In this document: positions 27,664 through 36,902 of the stretch, one piece after another | Layout of the letters: every line of letters starts with the position of its first letter | Position numbering within the stretch: the first letter of the stretch is position 1 | Assembly (NCBI GenBank): GCA_022827195.1 | Contig: JAJDTL010000040.1 | Span: 96,730-160,729 of the forward strand | Length of the DNA stretch: 64,000 bases | Origin: Caldilineaceae bacterium | GTDB taxonomy: Bacteria; Chloroflexota; Anaerolineae; Caldilineales; Caldilineaceae | Direction of reading: 5' to 3' | Made by a program: the position numbers and the translations under genes | The notes under the pieces: model-generated | The model's database searches: none | Seen by the model: the letters and a program-made list of their open reading frames with translations, nothing else | Told to the model about the DNA's origin: nothing

Positions 27664-28710
27664 ATGAAAGCGGCCGTCCTGCAGGCGTTCAAACAGCCGC
27701 TGGTATGGCAGGAGGTGGATACGCCGGTGCCGGGACCCGACGAGGTACTGGTGCAGGTCATGGCCTGCGGCATCGACGGCACCGACCTGAAGCTCCTGGA
27801 CGGATTCGGCTACACGCCGGCGCTGCCCTTTGTCATAGGGCATGAGGTGGCCGGGGTGGTGGCTGAGGTCGGAGAAGGGGTGACCGGCTTCGAGCCGGGC
27901 GAGCGGGTGATCGTCTACAACTTCACAACCTGCGGGGACTGCCTGCCTTGCAGGACCTATCGTGAACAGATCTGCGTCAATATGGGCGGCGTGCTGGGCG
28001 CCAAAGACCGGCACGGCGGCTATGCCGAATACCTGTCCATACCTGCGCGCCAGCTGGTACGCGTTTCGGAGAGAGTAGCTTGGCAGGACAGCGCGGTCTG
28101 CTGCGACGCCGGCATGACAGGCTTTCATGCGGTCGACCGCGCCGGGCTGCGTGTGGGCGAAAGCGTGCTGATCATCGGCGTCGGCGGGGTGGGGTCGATG
28201 GCCGTGCAGCTGGCCAAAGCCGCGGGCGCACGCGTGCTGGCGGTAGAGCAGTCGGAGGCGAAGGCGGATTGGGCCCGCAGGCTGGGCGCCGATGAGGTCC
28301 TTTACGCTGAGGGCACGGATATCCCTGCTGCGGTCCGTGAGCGCACAGACGGGCTGGGTGTTGACTGCGTAATCGACATCGTGGGTTTGACGGAGACGAT
28401 GGGAGCCGGGATCAACGCTCTGCGTAACGGCGGACGCCTGGTCGTCGTCGGTTACACGCCTGACTTTTACCCCATCGAAGGCAAGTACCTGGCACAGAAT
28501 GAGCTGGCGATCATCGGCACGCGCGCCGGACGCAAGCAGGACCTGATCGACGTGTCGCGTCTGATGGCGGAGGGCAAGATCCGCTCGATTGTTACCCGGA
28601 CTTTCCCGATGGAAGAGGCCAATGAGGCGTTGGCGGTCTTACGCACGGGAGATATCCTGGGGCGGATTGTTTTGCTGACGCCCGCCGGCAGGCAGGCGAT
28701 GGACGATTGA
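27664..28710 (+). CDS. Zinc-dependent alcohol dehydrogenase (MDR family)
   Basis: Protein of 348 aa. Catalytic zinc ligands are in ACGIDGTD (Cys) and GHE (His, Glu). The structural zinc loop is CGDCLPCRTYREQIC with four Cys. The Rossmann motif GVGGVGSMAVQLAK precedes DIVGLTETMGAGINALRNGG. It resembles threonine- or sorbitol-dehydrogenase-type enzymes and would oxidise a secondary alcohol with NAD(P). ATG 27664 follows aggaggcattcc, and codons upstream to 27643 are ignored. It lies in the catabolic run after the TIM-barrel isomerase. Confidence 0.93.
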   Translation: MKAAVLQAFKQPLVWQEVDTPVPGPDEVLVQVMACGIDGTDLKLLDGFGYTPALPFVIGHEVAGVVAEVGEGVTGFEPGERVIVYNFTTCGDCLPCRTYREQICVNMGGVLGAKDRHGGYAEYLSIPARQLVRVSERVAWQDSAVCCDAGMTGFHAVDRAGLRVGESVLIIGVGGVGSMAVQLAKAAGARVLAVEQSEAKADWARRLGADEVLYAEGTDIPAAVRERTDGLGVDCVIDIVGLTETMGAGINALRNGGRLVVVGYTPDFYPIEGKYLAQNELAIIGTRAGRKQDLIDVSRLMAEGKIRSIVTRTFPMEEANEALAVLRTGDILGRIVLLTPAGRQAMDD

Positions 28711-28810
28711 CGGCCCCCGTACCTTTGCTCCTGCAGGAACGCCGATTGCCCGAGGTTGTTCTCTTTTCCGGGCAAAGCAAGCGAATGGAAAGTTGCTCAG
28801 CGCATTGACA

Positions 28811-29743
28811 ATGCTTGTTGACGCACACAGCCACATATTCCCTCGAATTCATGGCCTGAATGCCGCCGGACCGACACGAGGTCTGGGCTACGGGCGGGCG
28901 ATGGTCGGTCCGGAAGAACGGCAGGTGACGCCCCCTTTCGGCAAAGGGCTGAGCTACACGCCCGAGACGCTGCTGGCCAATCTTGACTGGGCCGGTGTAG
29001 ACAGGGCGGTGTTACTGCAGGGCCCGTTCTACGGCGAATGTGACGATTACGTTTTGGATGCCCTGCAAAGATACGGCGACAAGCTTGTGGGCGCGGCCTA
29101 CTTCGACCCGTGGATGGAGGACAGCCGCTCCGCTTTCGACGAACTCTTCGAAAAAGGAGGCATGGAAGCGGGGTTTCGCGCGCTCAAGCTGGAATGTTCG
29201 GTGCCGACCGGTTTGTGCGGCATTCATCCGCAGGCGCGGCTCGACGCGCCCGACCTTGCCTGGCTGTGGCGGGAGCTGGAGCGCCGCGAACAGGTGCTGG
29301 TGCTGGACCTGGGCGGCGTTGGCAGCCGCTCATACCAGACTGCGGCCGTGCGCGCCATTGCCGAACGTCATCCGCAGCTGAAGCTGGTAGTCGCACACCT
29401 GGGCCAGCCGTCGCCGGCGGCCGAAGCCGACGCCGACCTGTGGCGCCAGTGGCAGGAACAGATCGACCTTGGTCGGCTGCCCAACGTCTGGTTCGATTGC
29501 GCATCTCTGGTTGCCTATGTCCACGAAGAGGGGTATCCTTTCCCGACGGTCGAACGCTACCTGCGCCTGGCAATCGAACGGATTGGCGCGCACAAGATCA
29601 TGTGGGGCAGCGACCAGCCGGGCACGCTGGTCCACGCCACGTACAGGCAGTATTCTGCCCTGGCGAAGTTGCACACCGGGTTCCTCGGCACCAGGAACCA
29701 GGCTCTCGTATTGGGTGAGAATGCGCTGGAGGTTTACGGTTGA
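28811..29743 (+). CDS. Amidohydrolase (amidohydrolase 2 family, metal-dependent TIM barrel)
   Basis: Protein of 310 aa that starts with LVDAHSHIFPR, the HxH metal motif. It continues with VVAHLGQPSP (His) and MWGSDQPGTL (catalytic Asp). This is the pattern of the ACMS decarboxylase/2-pyrone-4,6-dicarboxylate hydrolase-like group, which acts on lactones or decarboxylates acids. ATG 28811 is preferred to the upstream TTG 28793. The gap before it is about 100 bases. The next gene starts 70 bases after the stop. It is plausibly part of the same degradation module, but the substrate is unknown. Confidence 0.88.
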   Translation: MLVDAHSHIFPRIHGLNAAGPTRGLGYGRAMVGPEERQVTPPFGKGLSYTPETLLANLDWAGVDRAVLLQGPFYGECDDYVLDALQRYGDKLVGAAYFDPWMEDSRSAFDELFEKGGMEAGFRALKLECSVPTGLCGIHPQARLDAPDLAWLWRELERREQVLVLDLGGVGSRSYQTAAVRAIAERHPQLKLVVAHLGQPSPAAEADADLWRQWQEQIDLGRLPNVWFDCASLVAYVHEEGYPFPTVERYLRLAIERIGAHKIMWGSDQPGTLVHATYRQYSALAKLHTGFLGTRNQALVLGENALEVYG

Positions 29744-29813
29744 AGCAGTACCGAGCTCGTTTTGGGGCAACAACGGATAGCCCAAAGTCTACGCCTTACA
29801 GGACGGTGGGACA

Positions 29814-30176
29814 ATGAACAGCGAGACACTCAGACGGCAACTGGAAAGCTGTATCGAAGCCTATCGGGCCGGGACTCTCAGCGAAGGCATGTTGCACGAC
29901 GCGCTGGAGGCAGTCAGCGGTAGTGAGCGCAAGAGCCAGGATCTGCTCTACCTGCAGGCGACCAGCACGTCGCTGACGAGTCCGGTGAACGGTATGCTCC
30001 TGATGGAGAGCGGAGAGATCGCCGAGGAGATTCCGGATGTGGAAGACTGGCCGTATCAGACGGTCCTTGAGGCAGTGCGCGACGGCTGGCGCGTCGTTCA
30101 GTTTCCCAACCTAGCGCTGCTGCTGGACGAGAGCCGGAGCTACGGGCTGGGATGCGAGTTCATATTGGAGCGGTGA
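29814..30176 (+). CDS. Small conserved-looking protein of unknown function
   Basis: Protein of 120 aa, acidic and mostly helical at the N-terminus (RRQLESCIEAYRAGTLSEGMLHDALEAV). A short beta-rich tail ends in CEFILER. No signal peptide or membrane segment is seen. No family is recognised. It sits tightly between the amidohydrolase and the first dioxygenase, with good codon use and a start after ggtgggaca, so it is probably a real gene. The dioxygenase start lies 33 bases beyond its stop. Confidence 0.6.
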   Translation: MNSETLRRQLESCIEAYRAGTLSEGMLHDALEAVSGSERKSQDLLYLQATSTSLTSPVNGMLLMESGEIAEEIPDVEDWPYQTVLEAVRDGWRVVQFPNLALLLDESRSYGLGCEFILER

Positions 30177-30208
30177 GCGACCGCCCGCAGAGAGGAAAGG
30201 ACAATTGG

Positions 30209-30967
30209 GTGAAAGTTCAAGAGGCGATTGAACATCTGGACCTGTTCGGCTACTGCGTTCTGGAAGAGGCAATCCCTGCCGAACAGGCAGAACGCATGGC
30301 CGAAAGATTCTTTGCCATGCACGAAGACCCGGGCAATCGCGCCTACTTCCAGGACCCCGATGATGACCTCTACCAGACCCTGTTCGGTCTGCTCAACCTG
30401 GAGGAGATGAGCTGGAAATGCGCGGCCCATCCGGATGTTCTGGCCGTGGCGAGGCACTTTCTCGGGCAGGATATTCGCCTGGCCGAAGCCTGCTCCAAGT
30501 GGGTCAAGCCGGGCGCGCCCGCGGGGGGCGTGCACACGGACTCGGCGCAGGACCTGCCCGACCTGTTGCCGGACACGCCTTGGATGATCAACTCCATCTG
30601 GATGATGACCGACTTTACCGAGGAGATTGGGGCGACGCGCATCATGCCGACAAGCCACCGTCTGCGCCGCCGGCCGCCCAGGGGCATGAAGGCGGATGAC
30701 AAGCGGCTCTTGCCGATTACGGGGCGCCGCGGGTCGGTCTTTCTTTGGCACGGCGGCGTCTGGCATGCCAATGGAGCCAACACGACGAAGGACCAGCATC
30801 GCATGGCGCTTAACATCGCCTACTATCCGCCGTGGTGGAACCTGGCCCGCGAGGGCGGACATCAGCCGGTCTGGCCGGAGACGTTTGAACGGATGCCTGC
30901 CGAGCTGCAGGGCCTGACGCGCAATCGCATTGCCAAGGAGAGGACGGAGATTTACGAGGTGCGATAG
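30209..30967 (+). CDS. Phytanoyl-CoA dioxygenase family protein (PhyH), copy 1
   Basis: Fe(II)/2-oxoglutarate oxygenase of 252 aa. The iron triad is His109 and Asp111 (VHTDSA) with distal His186 (VWHANGAN). Arg198 is placed to bind 2-oxoglutarate. The N-terminus LDLFGYCVLEEAIPAEQAERM is typical. GTG 30209 is preferred because gaggaaagg lies upstream. An in-frame ATG at 30152 would overlap the preceding gene. Family members hydroxylate unactivated carbons in lipids, phosphonates, amino acids or natural products. The substrate is not predictable. Confidence 0.9.
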   Translation: MKVQEAIEHLDLFGYCVLEEAIPAEQAERMAERFFAMHEDPGNRAYFQDPDDDLYQTLFGLLNLEEMSWKCAAHPDVLAVARHFLGQDIRLAEACSKWVKPGAPAGGVHTDSAQDLPDLLPDTPWMINSIWMMTDFTEEIGATRIMPTSHRLRRRPPRGMKADDKRLLPITGRRGSVFLWHGGVWHANGANTTKDQHRMALNIAYYPPWWNLAREGGHQPVWPETFERMPAELQGLTRNRIAKERTEIYEVR

Positions 30968-31104
30968 TGGCCGTGGATGCTTACCGTCTCTTGGCTATGC
31001 GAAATGGACGGTCGTCTGATTGGTCTACGTTCTTCGAAATTGCCCCTGAAAGCTGCAATTGAAGAGGTATGTGACCCAGGCCTTAGTTGAGGAGGAATCA
31101 AACC

Positions 31105-31935
31105 ATGAGAACCCATACCTGCCGGCCAACGCTGAACGATAGCCAGGTCTTGGAGTTTTGCAAACAGGGCTTCCTGCTGTTGGAAGGGGTGGTGCCGGAC
31201 GAGATCAACCGCCGCGTTGTCAGCTTCCTGGACGACAACCCGTCGCACGAACCGACCGAGATCCTGGTGGAGGACTGGTTCGTCGACAACGTGATCCTGA
31301 ATCCACAGGCTGCTGGCGCAGTGCGTTCGCTTCTGAGCCAGAGTTTCGGCCTGCCGATCGTGATGAGTAACCATCGCGTCGAGTGCCCTTCCCCAGCCCA
31401 GGGCTGGCACCGGGACGGCAACTCGCAACATGGGCCGGCGCTCAACTACCTACAGGTCTTCTACTATCCGGAGGACTGCCCGCTCGACATGGGGCCGACG
31501 GAACTGCTGCCGGGATCCCACTTTCTGTTCTCGCTGTCAAAGCAGATGGGACACTACGGCGCAATCCGTGGGGCATTCAGGTCCGCTGCGCCGGCCGGTT
31601 CGATATTCCTGACGGTCTACTCGATCTGGCACCGACGCGGCGCCGCAAGCGGGCACGGTATGCGCAATTTGCTTAAATACAACTACTGGCGAACAGAGCC
31701 TCCCAAGCGCGACTGGGTCCGCGAGCCGGACTTCGATATCGCAACCGCCAACTACAAACTTGAAGGACAGACGTTTCGGGAACAGTTCCGCGACTGCAAT
31801 GACGCTGCGGAGATGTTTTTCTGGCTGCTCGGAAGGTCGGACGCGTTTCATCTGGAGGGAGGCCAGGGCTGGCCTCTCAACCGCCACGTAGGCAAATACC
31901 TGGATAGCCCGTACGGCGTTCCGGTCGGTTTGTAA
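31105..31935 (+). CDS. Phytanoyl-CoA dioxygenase family protein (PhyH), copy 2
   Basis: Second dioxygenase of the island, 276 aa. Iron ligands are His102 and Asp104 (WHRDGN) and His176 (IWHRRGAASG), followed by RNLLKYNYWR with the candidate 2-oxoglutarate Arg. ATG 31105 has a strong ggagg SD (from 31091), and the earlier TTG 31087 is part of that leader. It is quite different from copy 1, so a recent tandem duplication is unlikely, and the two may act on different steps or substrates. A ThDP enzyme gene follows about 100 bases downstream. Confidence 0.9.
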   Translation: MRTHTCRPTLNDSQVLEFCKQGFLLLEGVVPDEINRRVVSFLDDNPSHEPTEILVEDWFVDNVILNPQAAGAVRSLLSQSFGLPIVMSNHRVECPSPAQGWHRDGNSQHGPALNYLQVFYYPEDCPLDMGPTELLPGSHFLFSLSKQMGHYGAIRGAFRSAAPAGSIFLTVYSIWHRRGAASGHGMRNLLKYNYWRTEPPKRDWVREPDFDIATANYKLEGQTFREQFRDCNDAAEMFFWLLGRSDAFHLEGGQGWPLNRHVGKYLDSPYGVPVGL

Positions 31936-32041
31936 TTGCGGTGCGAAACCCAATTGTGCAGGAGCGTGCAGAACTGCCGATGAGTGAAACTGCCGCCGCA
32001 GACCGACCGCAGCCAGGCCGGTCGGGCGAAGGGACGTGGAA

Positions 32042-33790
32042 ATGAGCCGGATGCGCTGCGCTGAGGCGCTGGTGAAGGCGCTGGAACTGGAGGGTGTAAG
32101 ATACGTCTTCGGCCATCCCGGACACGGCAACACCAACATCCTCGACGCCATTTACGACTCCTCGCAGATTGAGTTCATGCTCACACGCCACGAACAGGGG
32201 TCGGCTCATATTGCCGACGGCTACGCTCGCATCTCGGGCGAGATAGGAGTGTGCTGCGCGTCGGTTGGTCCCGGCCCGGCCAATATGGTGATGGGGCTTG
32301 CATCGGCGATGGCCGCTTCGAGCCCGATTGTGGCCGTCTTTGGCGGCGTGATTTCCCGCTGGGTTGGCCGCGGGCAGCTGCAGGAGACCAGCCCTTTCTA
32401 CGGTTTGCCCGATCAGAGCTTCGTGCAGATGCTACAACCGGTTGTCAAGAAGGTCTGGCAGGTGCAGCATCCGGACCTGGTCCCCGAGGTTGTGCGGAAG
32501 GCCTGCGCGCTGGCCCGCAGCGGCAACCCGGGGCCGGTCGCCATCGAGATTCCGTGGGACCTGCAGGCCGCTTACCACGATTACCCGGAGATTCCCAGCC
32601 CGGAGCAATTCCGCTACGCCGGACGCGTGCGGGCGGACGCGCAGGCCGTCGGGAAGGCTGCGGCAGCGCTTCACGGAGCCAGGCATCCCGTTATCGTGGC
32701 CGGATACGGGGCTGTTCTGGCCGATGCAGGGCCGGAGCTCCAGGCGCTGGCAGAGCAGTTGGGCGCGCCGGTGGCAACTTCCTATGCGGCCAAGGGCATT
32801 TTGCCTGAAGACCACGTCCTGAGCGCCGGCAACTTGGGCTGGCTCGGACATCCCAGTGCGCACGAGCTGATCCGCGACCACGCTGACGTTGTTCTGGTTG
32901 TCGGATTCAGCTTTTCTGACCTCTCCACCTGCTGGTGGACCGAAGGGATGCCCTTTGTCGAGCAGAACCGGTTCATACAGATCGACATCGACGCCAATCA
33001 GATTGGACGGACCTATCCAGTGGAAATTGGCCTGCTGGGCGACGCCAAGGCCACTCTCCTGGAGGTGCTGGCCGCGCTGTCTGGGAAAGGGCCGCCGCCG
33101 GGCAGGAAGGGAAACAGGGAGCTCACCGCGCAGATCAAAGACTCATTCCAACTGGAGGTTCCCGGCGATGGGAGCGACAGCCAAGGGATGGAGCCGCTGA
33201 GAGTGGTCGAAGAGCTGCGGCGCGTGCTGCCCCGAGAGATTCTCTTCTCCTTGGACACCGGCGACCACAACCACTACTTCGGCGCGTTTTTCCCCGTCTA
33301 CGGGCCGCGCCGCCTGCTCTACCCCGGCGGATGGACGCCGATGGGGTTCGGTCCCACCTCGATCATCGGAGGCAAGCTGGCCCGCCCCGATTTGCCCGCT
33401 GTGTGCGTGACCGGCGACGGCGGCTTTCTGATGGTGTGCCAGGAGGTGATCACCGCAGTTGAGTGGGATGCGCCGGTCGTGTGGGCGGTGTTCAACAATG
33501 GGACGTTGGGAGCCATCCGCGGCGGTCAGCAGGCCAGCTACGGGGGCCGCGTTATCGGTACCGAGTTCAGCCAGGAAACAGACTATGCCGCATTGGGCAA
33601 GGCGCTTAGTGCCGAAGGTCTGACTGTCACCCGCCACTGCGAGATCGGAGACGCGATGGAGCATGCGCTCGGCTGCGGGCGGCCCTGCGTCATCGACATG
33701 CGCATCGCGCGCGACCCGGTCCCGCCGCCGGTAGCCGGCCTCTGGTACGAGCCGGAGAGGGATGAAATTCCGCCTAGACCGCGAAGTTGA
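32042..33790 (+). CDS. Thiamine-diphosphate enzyme of the acetolactate synthase/benzoylformate decarboxylase family
   Basis: Protein of 582 aa with the full three-domain layout. The N-terminal pyrimidine-binding domain holds the catalytic Glu in RHEQGSAHIADGYAR (near residue 50), a middle nucleotide-like domain follows, and the C-terminal pyrophosphate domain has CVTGDGGFLM and VVWAVFNNGTLG (the GDG to NN motif). Reactions are decarboxylation or ligation of 2-keto acids. A dedicated acetolactate synthase is less likely because no small subunit gene is near. ATG 32042 has aaggga upstream, and a GTG six bases earlier is in frame. It is flanked by PhyH and NHL genes. Confidence 0.88.
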   Translation: MSRMRCAEALVKALELEGVRYVFGHPGHGNTNILDAIYDSSQIEFMLTRHEQGSAHIADGYARISGEIGVCCASVGPGPANMVMGLASAMAASSPIVAVFGGVISRWVGRGQLQETSPFYGLPDQSFVQMLQPVVKKVWQVQHPDLVPEVVRKACALARSGNPGPVAIEIPWDLQAAYHDYPEIPSPEQFRYAGRVRADAQAVGKAAAALHGARHPVIVAGYGAVLADAGPELQALAEQLGAPVATSYAAKGILPEDHVLSAGNLGWLGHPSAHELIRDHADVVLVVGFSFSDLSTCWWTEGMPFVEQNRFIQIDIDANQIGRTYPVEIGLLGDAKATLLEVLAALSGKGPPPGRKGNRELTAQIKDSFQLEVPGDGSDSQGMEPLRVVEELRRVLPREILFSLDTGDHNHYFGAFFPVYGPRRLLYPGGWTPMGFGPTSIIGGKLARPDLPAVCVTGDGGFLMVCQEVITAVEWDAPVVWAVFNNGTLGAIRGGQQASYGGRVIGTEFSQETDYAALGKALSAEGLTVTRHCEIGDAMEHALGCGRPCVIDMRIARDPVPPPVAGLWYEPERDEIPPRPRS

Positions 33791-33833
33791 GCGCTGAAGA
33801 CCTCTTTTCGGGTCAACGAGGATGTTTCTTCAT

Positions 33834-33853
33834 ACAGGCCGGGAATGGCCTGT
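33834..33853 (+). terminator. Hairpin resembling an intrinsic terminator
   Basis: acaggcc-gggaat-ggcctgt is a perfect seven-base-pair stem with a six-base loop, followed by ttcc. It lies between the ThDP enzyme gene and the NHL gene. The short T-run makes full termination uncertain. Confidence 0.5.
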
Positions 33854-33879
33854 TTCCATTCTGATCAAGGGGAGCAATA

Positions 33880-34851
33880 ATGCAACTCGGTAGCGGGCAG
33901 TTTGTCTATGAGGAGGCCGAAGGCTGGGGAGAGGTCCCCGCAGGCTGGGAGATCGCCGAGGTGCCGGGCGTGGCGGTTGATTCGCAGGACCGGGTCTACG
34001 CTTTCTGCCGCAGCGACCACCCGATCATCGTTTTTGACCGGGAAGGGCGATTCCTGCGTTCCTGGGGTGAGGGGCTGATCAAGCGCGCCCACGATATCAT
34101 CATCGGGCCGGACGATGCCGTCTACTGCGTCGACGACTGGGGCCACGCCGTGCACAAATTCACGACGGAGGGCGAGCTGTTGTTGACGATCGAGACGGCG
34201 GACAGTCCGGCGGATACGGGCTACGACTGGGACGATCACCGCATTGTGGAGCGCGCAGGACCGCCCTTCAACTATCCGACCGGCATTGCACTGACATCCG
34301 ATGGAGACTTCTACGTGTCCGACGGCTATGGCAACGCGCGCGTGCACAAGTTCACAGCCGAAGGCGACCTGCTGTTTTCCTGGGGTGAGCCCGGCAGCGA
34401 AGCTGGCCAGTTCGTGACGCCGCACAATGTCTGTGTGGACCGGGACGGCATCCTTTACGTGGCGGACCGGCAGAACCGGCGGATGCAACTGTTCAACGCG
34501 GAGGGAGAATTCCTCCGGCAGTGGGATGACATCTGGTGGCCGTGCGACATGTGCATCGACGCCAACGACAACATGTATATTGCCGAAGTTGGCGGCATCT
34601 TCATGGGCGAGACCAAGGATCCGCAGTTGGACAACCCGCCGGCGCGGATTACGGTGCGCGATCTGAACGGCACGATTCTGAGCGAGTGGGGCATGGCCGA
34701 CCCGCTGGGGCAGGGGCGCTTTTTCAGCCCGCACAATATTGCGTTCGACTCGCGCGGCGACCTGTACGTGGGCGAGGTTGCCTTCTCCTACCCGGGGGGC
34801 GCCGCGCCCGCCGACTGGCGCGTGCTGCGGAAGTACGTGCGGGCCGTTTGA
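33880..34851 (+). CDS. NHL-repeat beta-propeller protein (peptidylamidoglycolate lyase-like)
   Basis: Protein of 323 aa made of about six NHL blades, each reading like GVAVDSQDRVYAF...IIVFDREGRFLRSWG. Later blades are PTGIALTSDGDFYVSDGYGNARVHKF and PHNVCVDRDGILYVADRQNRRMQLF. The arrangement resembles the lyase half of peptide-amidating enzymes, but no signal peptide is present and catalysis is unproven. ATG 33880 follows aagggg. Its stop is 17 bases before the third PhyH start, so the two are probably cotranscribed. Confidence 0.85.
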   Translation: MQLGSGQFVYEEAEGWGEVPAGWEIAEVPGVAVDSQDRVYAFCRSDHPIIVFDREGRFLRSWGEGLIKRAHDIIIGPDDAVYCVDDWGHAVHKFTTEGELLLTIETADSPADTGYDWDDHRIVERAGPPFNYPTGIALTSDGDFYVSDGYGNARVHKFTAEGDLLFSWGEPGSEAGQFVTPHNVCVDRDGILYVADRQNRRMQLFNAEGEFLRQWDDIWWPCDMCIDANDNMYIAEVGGIFMGETKDPQLDNPPARITVRDLNGTILSEWGMADPLGQGRFFSPHNIAFDSRGDLYVGEVAFSYPGGAAPADWRVLRKYVRAV

Positions 34852-34868
34852 CAGGAAACGGAGGCTAT

Positions 34869-35834
34869 ATGGCTTCTCAACTGGCCGATTGCGCCGGCGC
34901 AATGACGGTGCCTACGGGATTGACATTTCAGGGGAGACCGCTTGACGTGTCGCCCGGGCGCTTCGGCGCCCTGCGAGCTTCGACGGACGCGCTGGACGAT
35001 TTCGGCGAGCTGCGCCGCCGCTTCGAAGCTGACGGATACCTCTACCTGCCCGGTATGCTTGAGCGGGAGACGCTGCTGGCCGCACGCCGCAGGATGCTGG
35101 AAGATCTGGCACAGATGAGTTTCGTCGACTCGGACTTCCCGCTGATGGACGGCGTCGCCAGCCGGGAGGCCGCGGTCTCGGCTCTTAGCATGCAGGGGCT
35201 CGCCAAGAACAATGAACCCTTGCGCCAGGCGCTCTTCAGCGGCCGCATGATCGGCTTCTATGAGCGCTTCCTGGGTGGGCCGGTCCGCCATCTGGACTTC
35301 ACCTGGTGCCGGGTAAAGACGTCCGGCTCGGAAACGGCGACCAGCCCGCACTACGACATCGTTTTCATGGGGCGCGGCACCAGCAACCTCTACACCAGCT
35401 GGACGCCGCTCGGCGACATCCCCAGGCAGATGGGCGGTCTGATGATCCTGGAAAACTCGCACCGCCAGGAAAAGATCAAGTCCAGCTACGGCCGGATAGA
35501 CGTGGATGTATATTGCACGAATGCCCCAGACGCGGCGGAGATCGAGACGGGCCAAAAGCGCTGGCACCACGCCGACACGGGCCAATATGCGAAAGATGCA
35601 GTTGCCGTTGGCCTGGACTTGAAGAGCCGCTGGCTCACGACCGACTATCAGCTGGGCGACCTGCTTGTGTTCGGCATGTACACGATGCACGCCAGCATGG
35701 ACAATCACACGAACAGGCTGCGCCTGTCGACCGACACGCGCTATCAACTTGCGTCCGAGCCGGTCGATGAGCGCTGGATTGGCGAAGAGCCGATCGCCCA
35801 TGGGCCGGAAGCGAAGAAGGGGATAATCTGCTGA
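34869..35834 (+). CDS. Phytanoyl-CoA dioxygenase family protein (PhyH), copy 3
   Basis: Third dioxygenase, 321 aa. Iron ligands are His161 and Asp163 (PHYDIVFM) and His274 (YTMHASMD), followed by NRLRLSTDTRYQ with the 2-oxoglutarate Arg. ATG 34869 has a ggagg SD (34859-34863). An in-frame open stretch back to 34536 is a shadow of the NHL gene. The N-terminal about 50 residues form an extra segment absent from copies 1 and 2. The gene ends 18 bases before the convergent hydrolase gene. Confidence 0.9.
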   Translation: MASQLADCAGAMTVPTGLTFQGRPLDVSPGRFGALRASTDALDDFGELRRRFEADGYLYLPGMLERETLLAARRRMLEDLAQMSFVDSDFPLMDGVASREAAVSALSMQGLAKNNEPLRQALFSGRMIGFYERFLGGPVRHLDFTWCRVKTSGSETATSPHYDIVFMGRGTSNLYTSWTPLGDIPRQMGGLMILENSHRQEKIKSSYGRIDVDVYCTNAPDAAEIETGQKRWHHADTGQYAKDAVAVGLDLKSRWLTTDYQLGDLLVFGMYTMHASMDNHTNRLRLSTDTRYQLASEPVDERWIGEEPIAHGPEAKKGIIC

Positions 35835-35852
35835 GAAGAATAGGCGATTGGC

Positions 35853-36902
35853 CTAAGGTAGGCTGGTCGCCCTGCAGCGAGCATCGAGCCAGTCGATTAC
35901 GGCGCTGAGTGGCCGCTCCCGGCCCAAGTCGTTGTGCAGTTCGTGAAAGTAACCATCATAAAGACGAAGCGTCTTGTCGGCGGACCGGGTGTGCGAGAAG
36001 AACGCCTGCGTCGCGGCCGGCGAGACGACTGCATCGGCCAGCCCCTGCATCATCAGGATCGGCACAGTTACTTCGCCGGCCCTTTCCCTCACCTCTTGCG
36101 TAACTCGAAAGAATTCGACGACCCAGCGCGCGCTGCGGTGCCGAACGCCAAGCGAGTCTTTCAGCGCATTCTGCACTTCCTCCCAATCGCGCGTGAGGAC
36201 GTCGAGGCTGCCGCGCTGGCGAAAGGTCAGCGTGGGCCTGGCGTGGTGGAGCGTGACCAGGATCGCCTTCAGGAGCCGGTTGACGAGCGAGAGACTTTGC
36301 GGCTGTAACGAAGGCGACGCGATGACCGCCATATCGACGGCGCCTGGCGTCTCCATCAGGTAAAGGAGACCGAGAAGCCCGCCCATTGAATGGCCGTACA
36401 GGCAACAGGGAAGGCCGGGTTCGCGATGGCGGGCCATCGACAGGACCTGGGTGACGTCGATCAGGTAGTCGCGGAAGGCGTGAACGAAGGCGCGGGGCCC
36501 GCCGGAACGTCCGAAACCGTGATGATCATGTGCGTAGACGGCGTAACCGGCCCGCAACAGCGCAGCGACAAGATGGCGGTAGCGTCCTCCATGTTCACCC
36601 AATCCGTGTAGAATCAGCACTGTTCCTCGCGGGTGGACGCCCGGTCGCCAGCAGTTGTAAAAGATGGGGTGACCGCTCGCGCCGCGGAGGTAGCCTGTTG
36701 AGTGACCGTGGCTCCCGTTCGCCAGGCTTGCGGGCGGGTGGCTGGGCGGCGTCGCGAAACCGTCTTCTGCTGAACAAAGGTGTACCTGTCCGCTGAGGGG
36801 CTGTGTCGTTGAGGCATGCGGAATGGGCTCCTGAACGGTGTCATCGTCGGTCGCGTGCGGAAAGACGGCGTTGTTCCTAGTTCGCTCTACCATCGTTGCC
36901 AT
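35853..36902 (-). CDS. Alpha/beta hydrolase (monoacylglycerol lipase-like)
   Basis: Protein of 349 aa. The hydrolase core begins near residue 70 with GHPIFYNCWRP and GTVLILHGLGEHGGRYRHLV, a signature of lysophospholipase/monoglyceride lipases. The nucleophile elbow is GHSMGG with Ser172. The acid is probably Asp in GLADAVV, and the His is in DGYFHELHND. The first 65 residues are low-complexity. ATG 36902 has aggaag upstream and overlaps the end of the GNAT gene by 26 bases, so translation is coupled. An alternative ATG lies at 36893. It is the last gene of a three-gene overlapping minus-strand operon. Confidence 0.88.
   Translation of the reverse strand: MATMVERTRNNAVFPHATDDDTVQEPIPHASTTQPLSGQVHLCSAEDGFATPPSHPPASLANGSHGHSTGYLRGASGHPIFYNCWRPGVHPRGTVLILHGLGEHGGRYRHLVAALLRAGYAVYAHDHHGFGRSGGPRAFVHAFRDYLIDVTQVLSMARHREPGLPCCLYGHSMGGLLGLLYLMETPGAVDMAVIASPSLQPQSLSLVNRLLKAILVTLHHARPTLTFRQRGSLDVLTRDWEEVQNALKDSLGVRHRSARWVVEFFRVTQEVRERAGEVTVPILMMQGLADAVVSPAATQAFFSHTRSADKTLRLYDGYFHELHNDLGRERPLSAVIDWLDARCRATSLP

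Noticed and set aside
32042..33790. Naming the ThDP enzyme as biosynthetic acetolactate synthase
   Set aside because: No regulatory small subunit or branched-chain amino-acid genes are nearby, and the family includes many decarboxylases.
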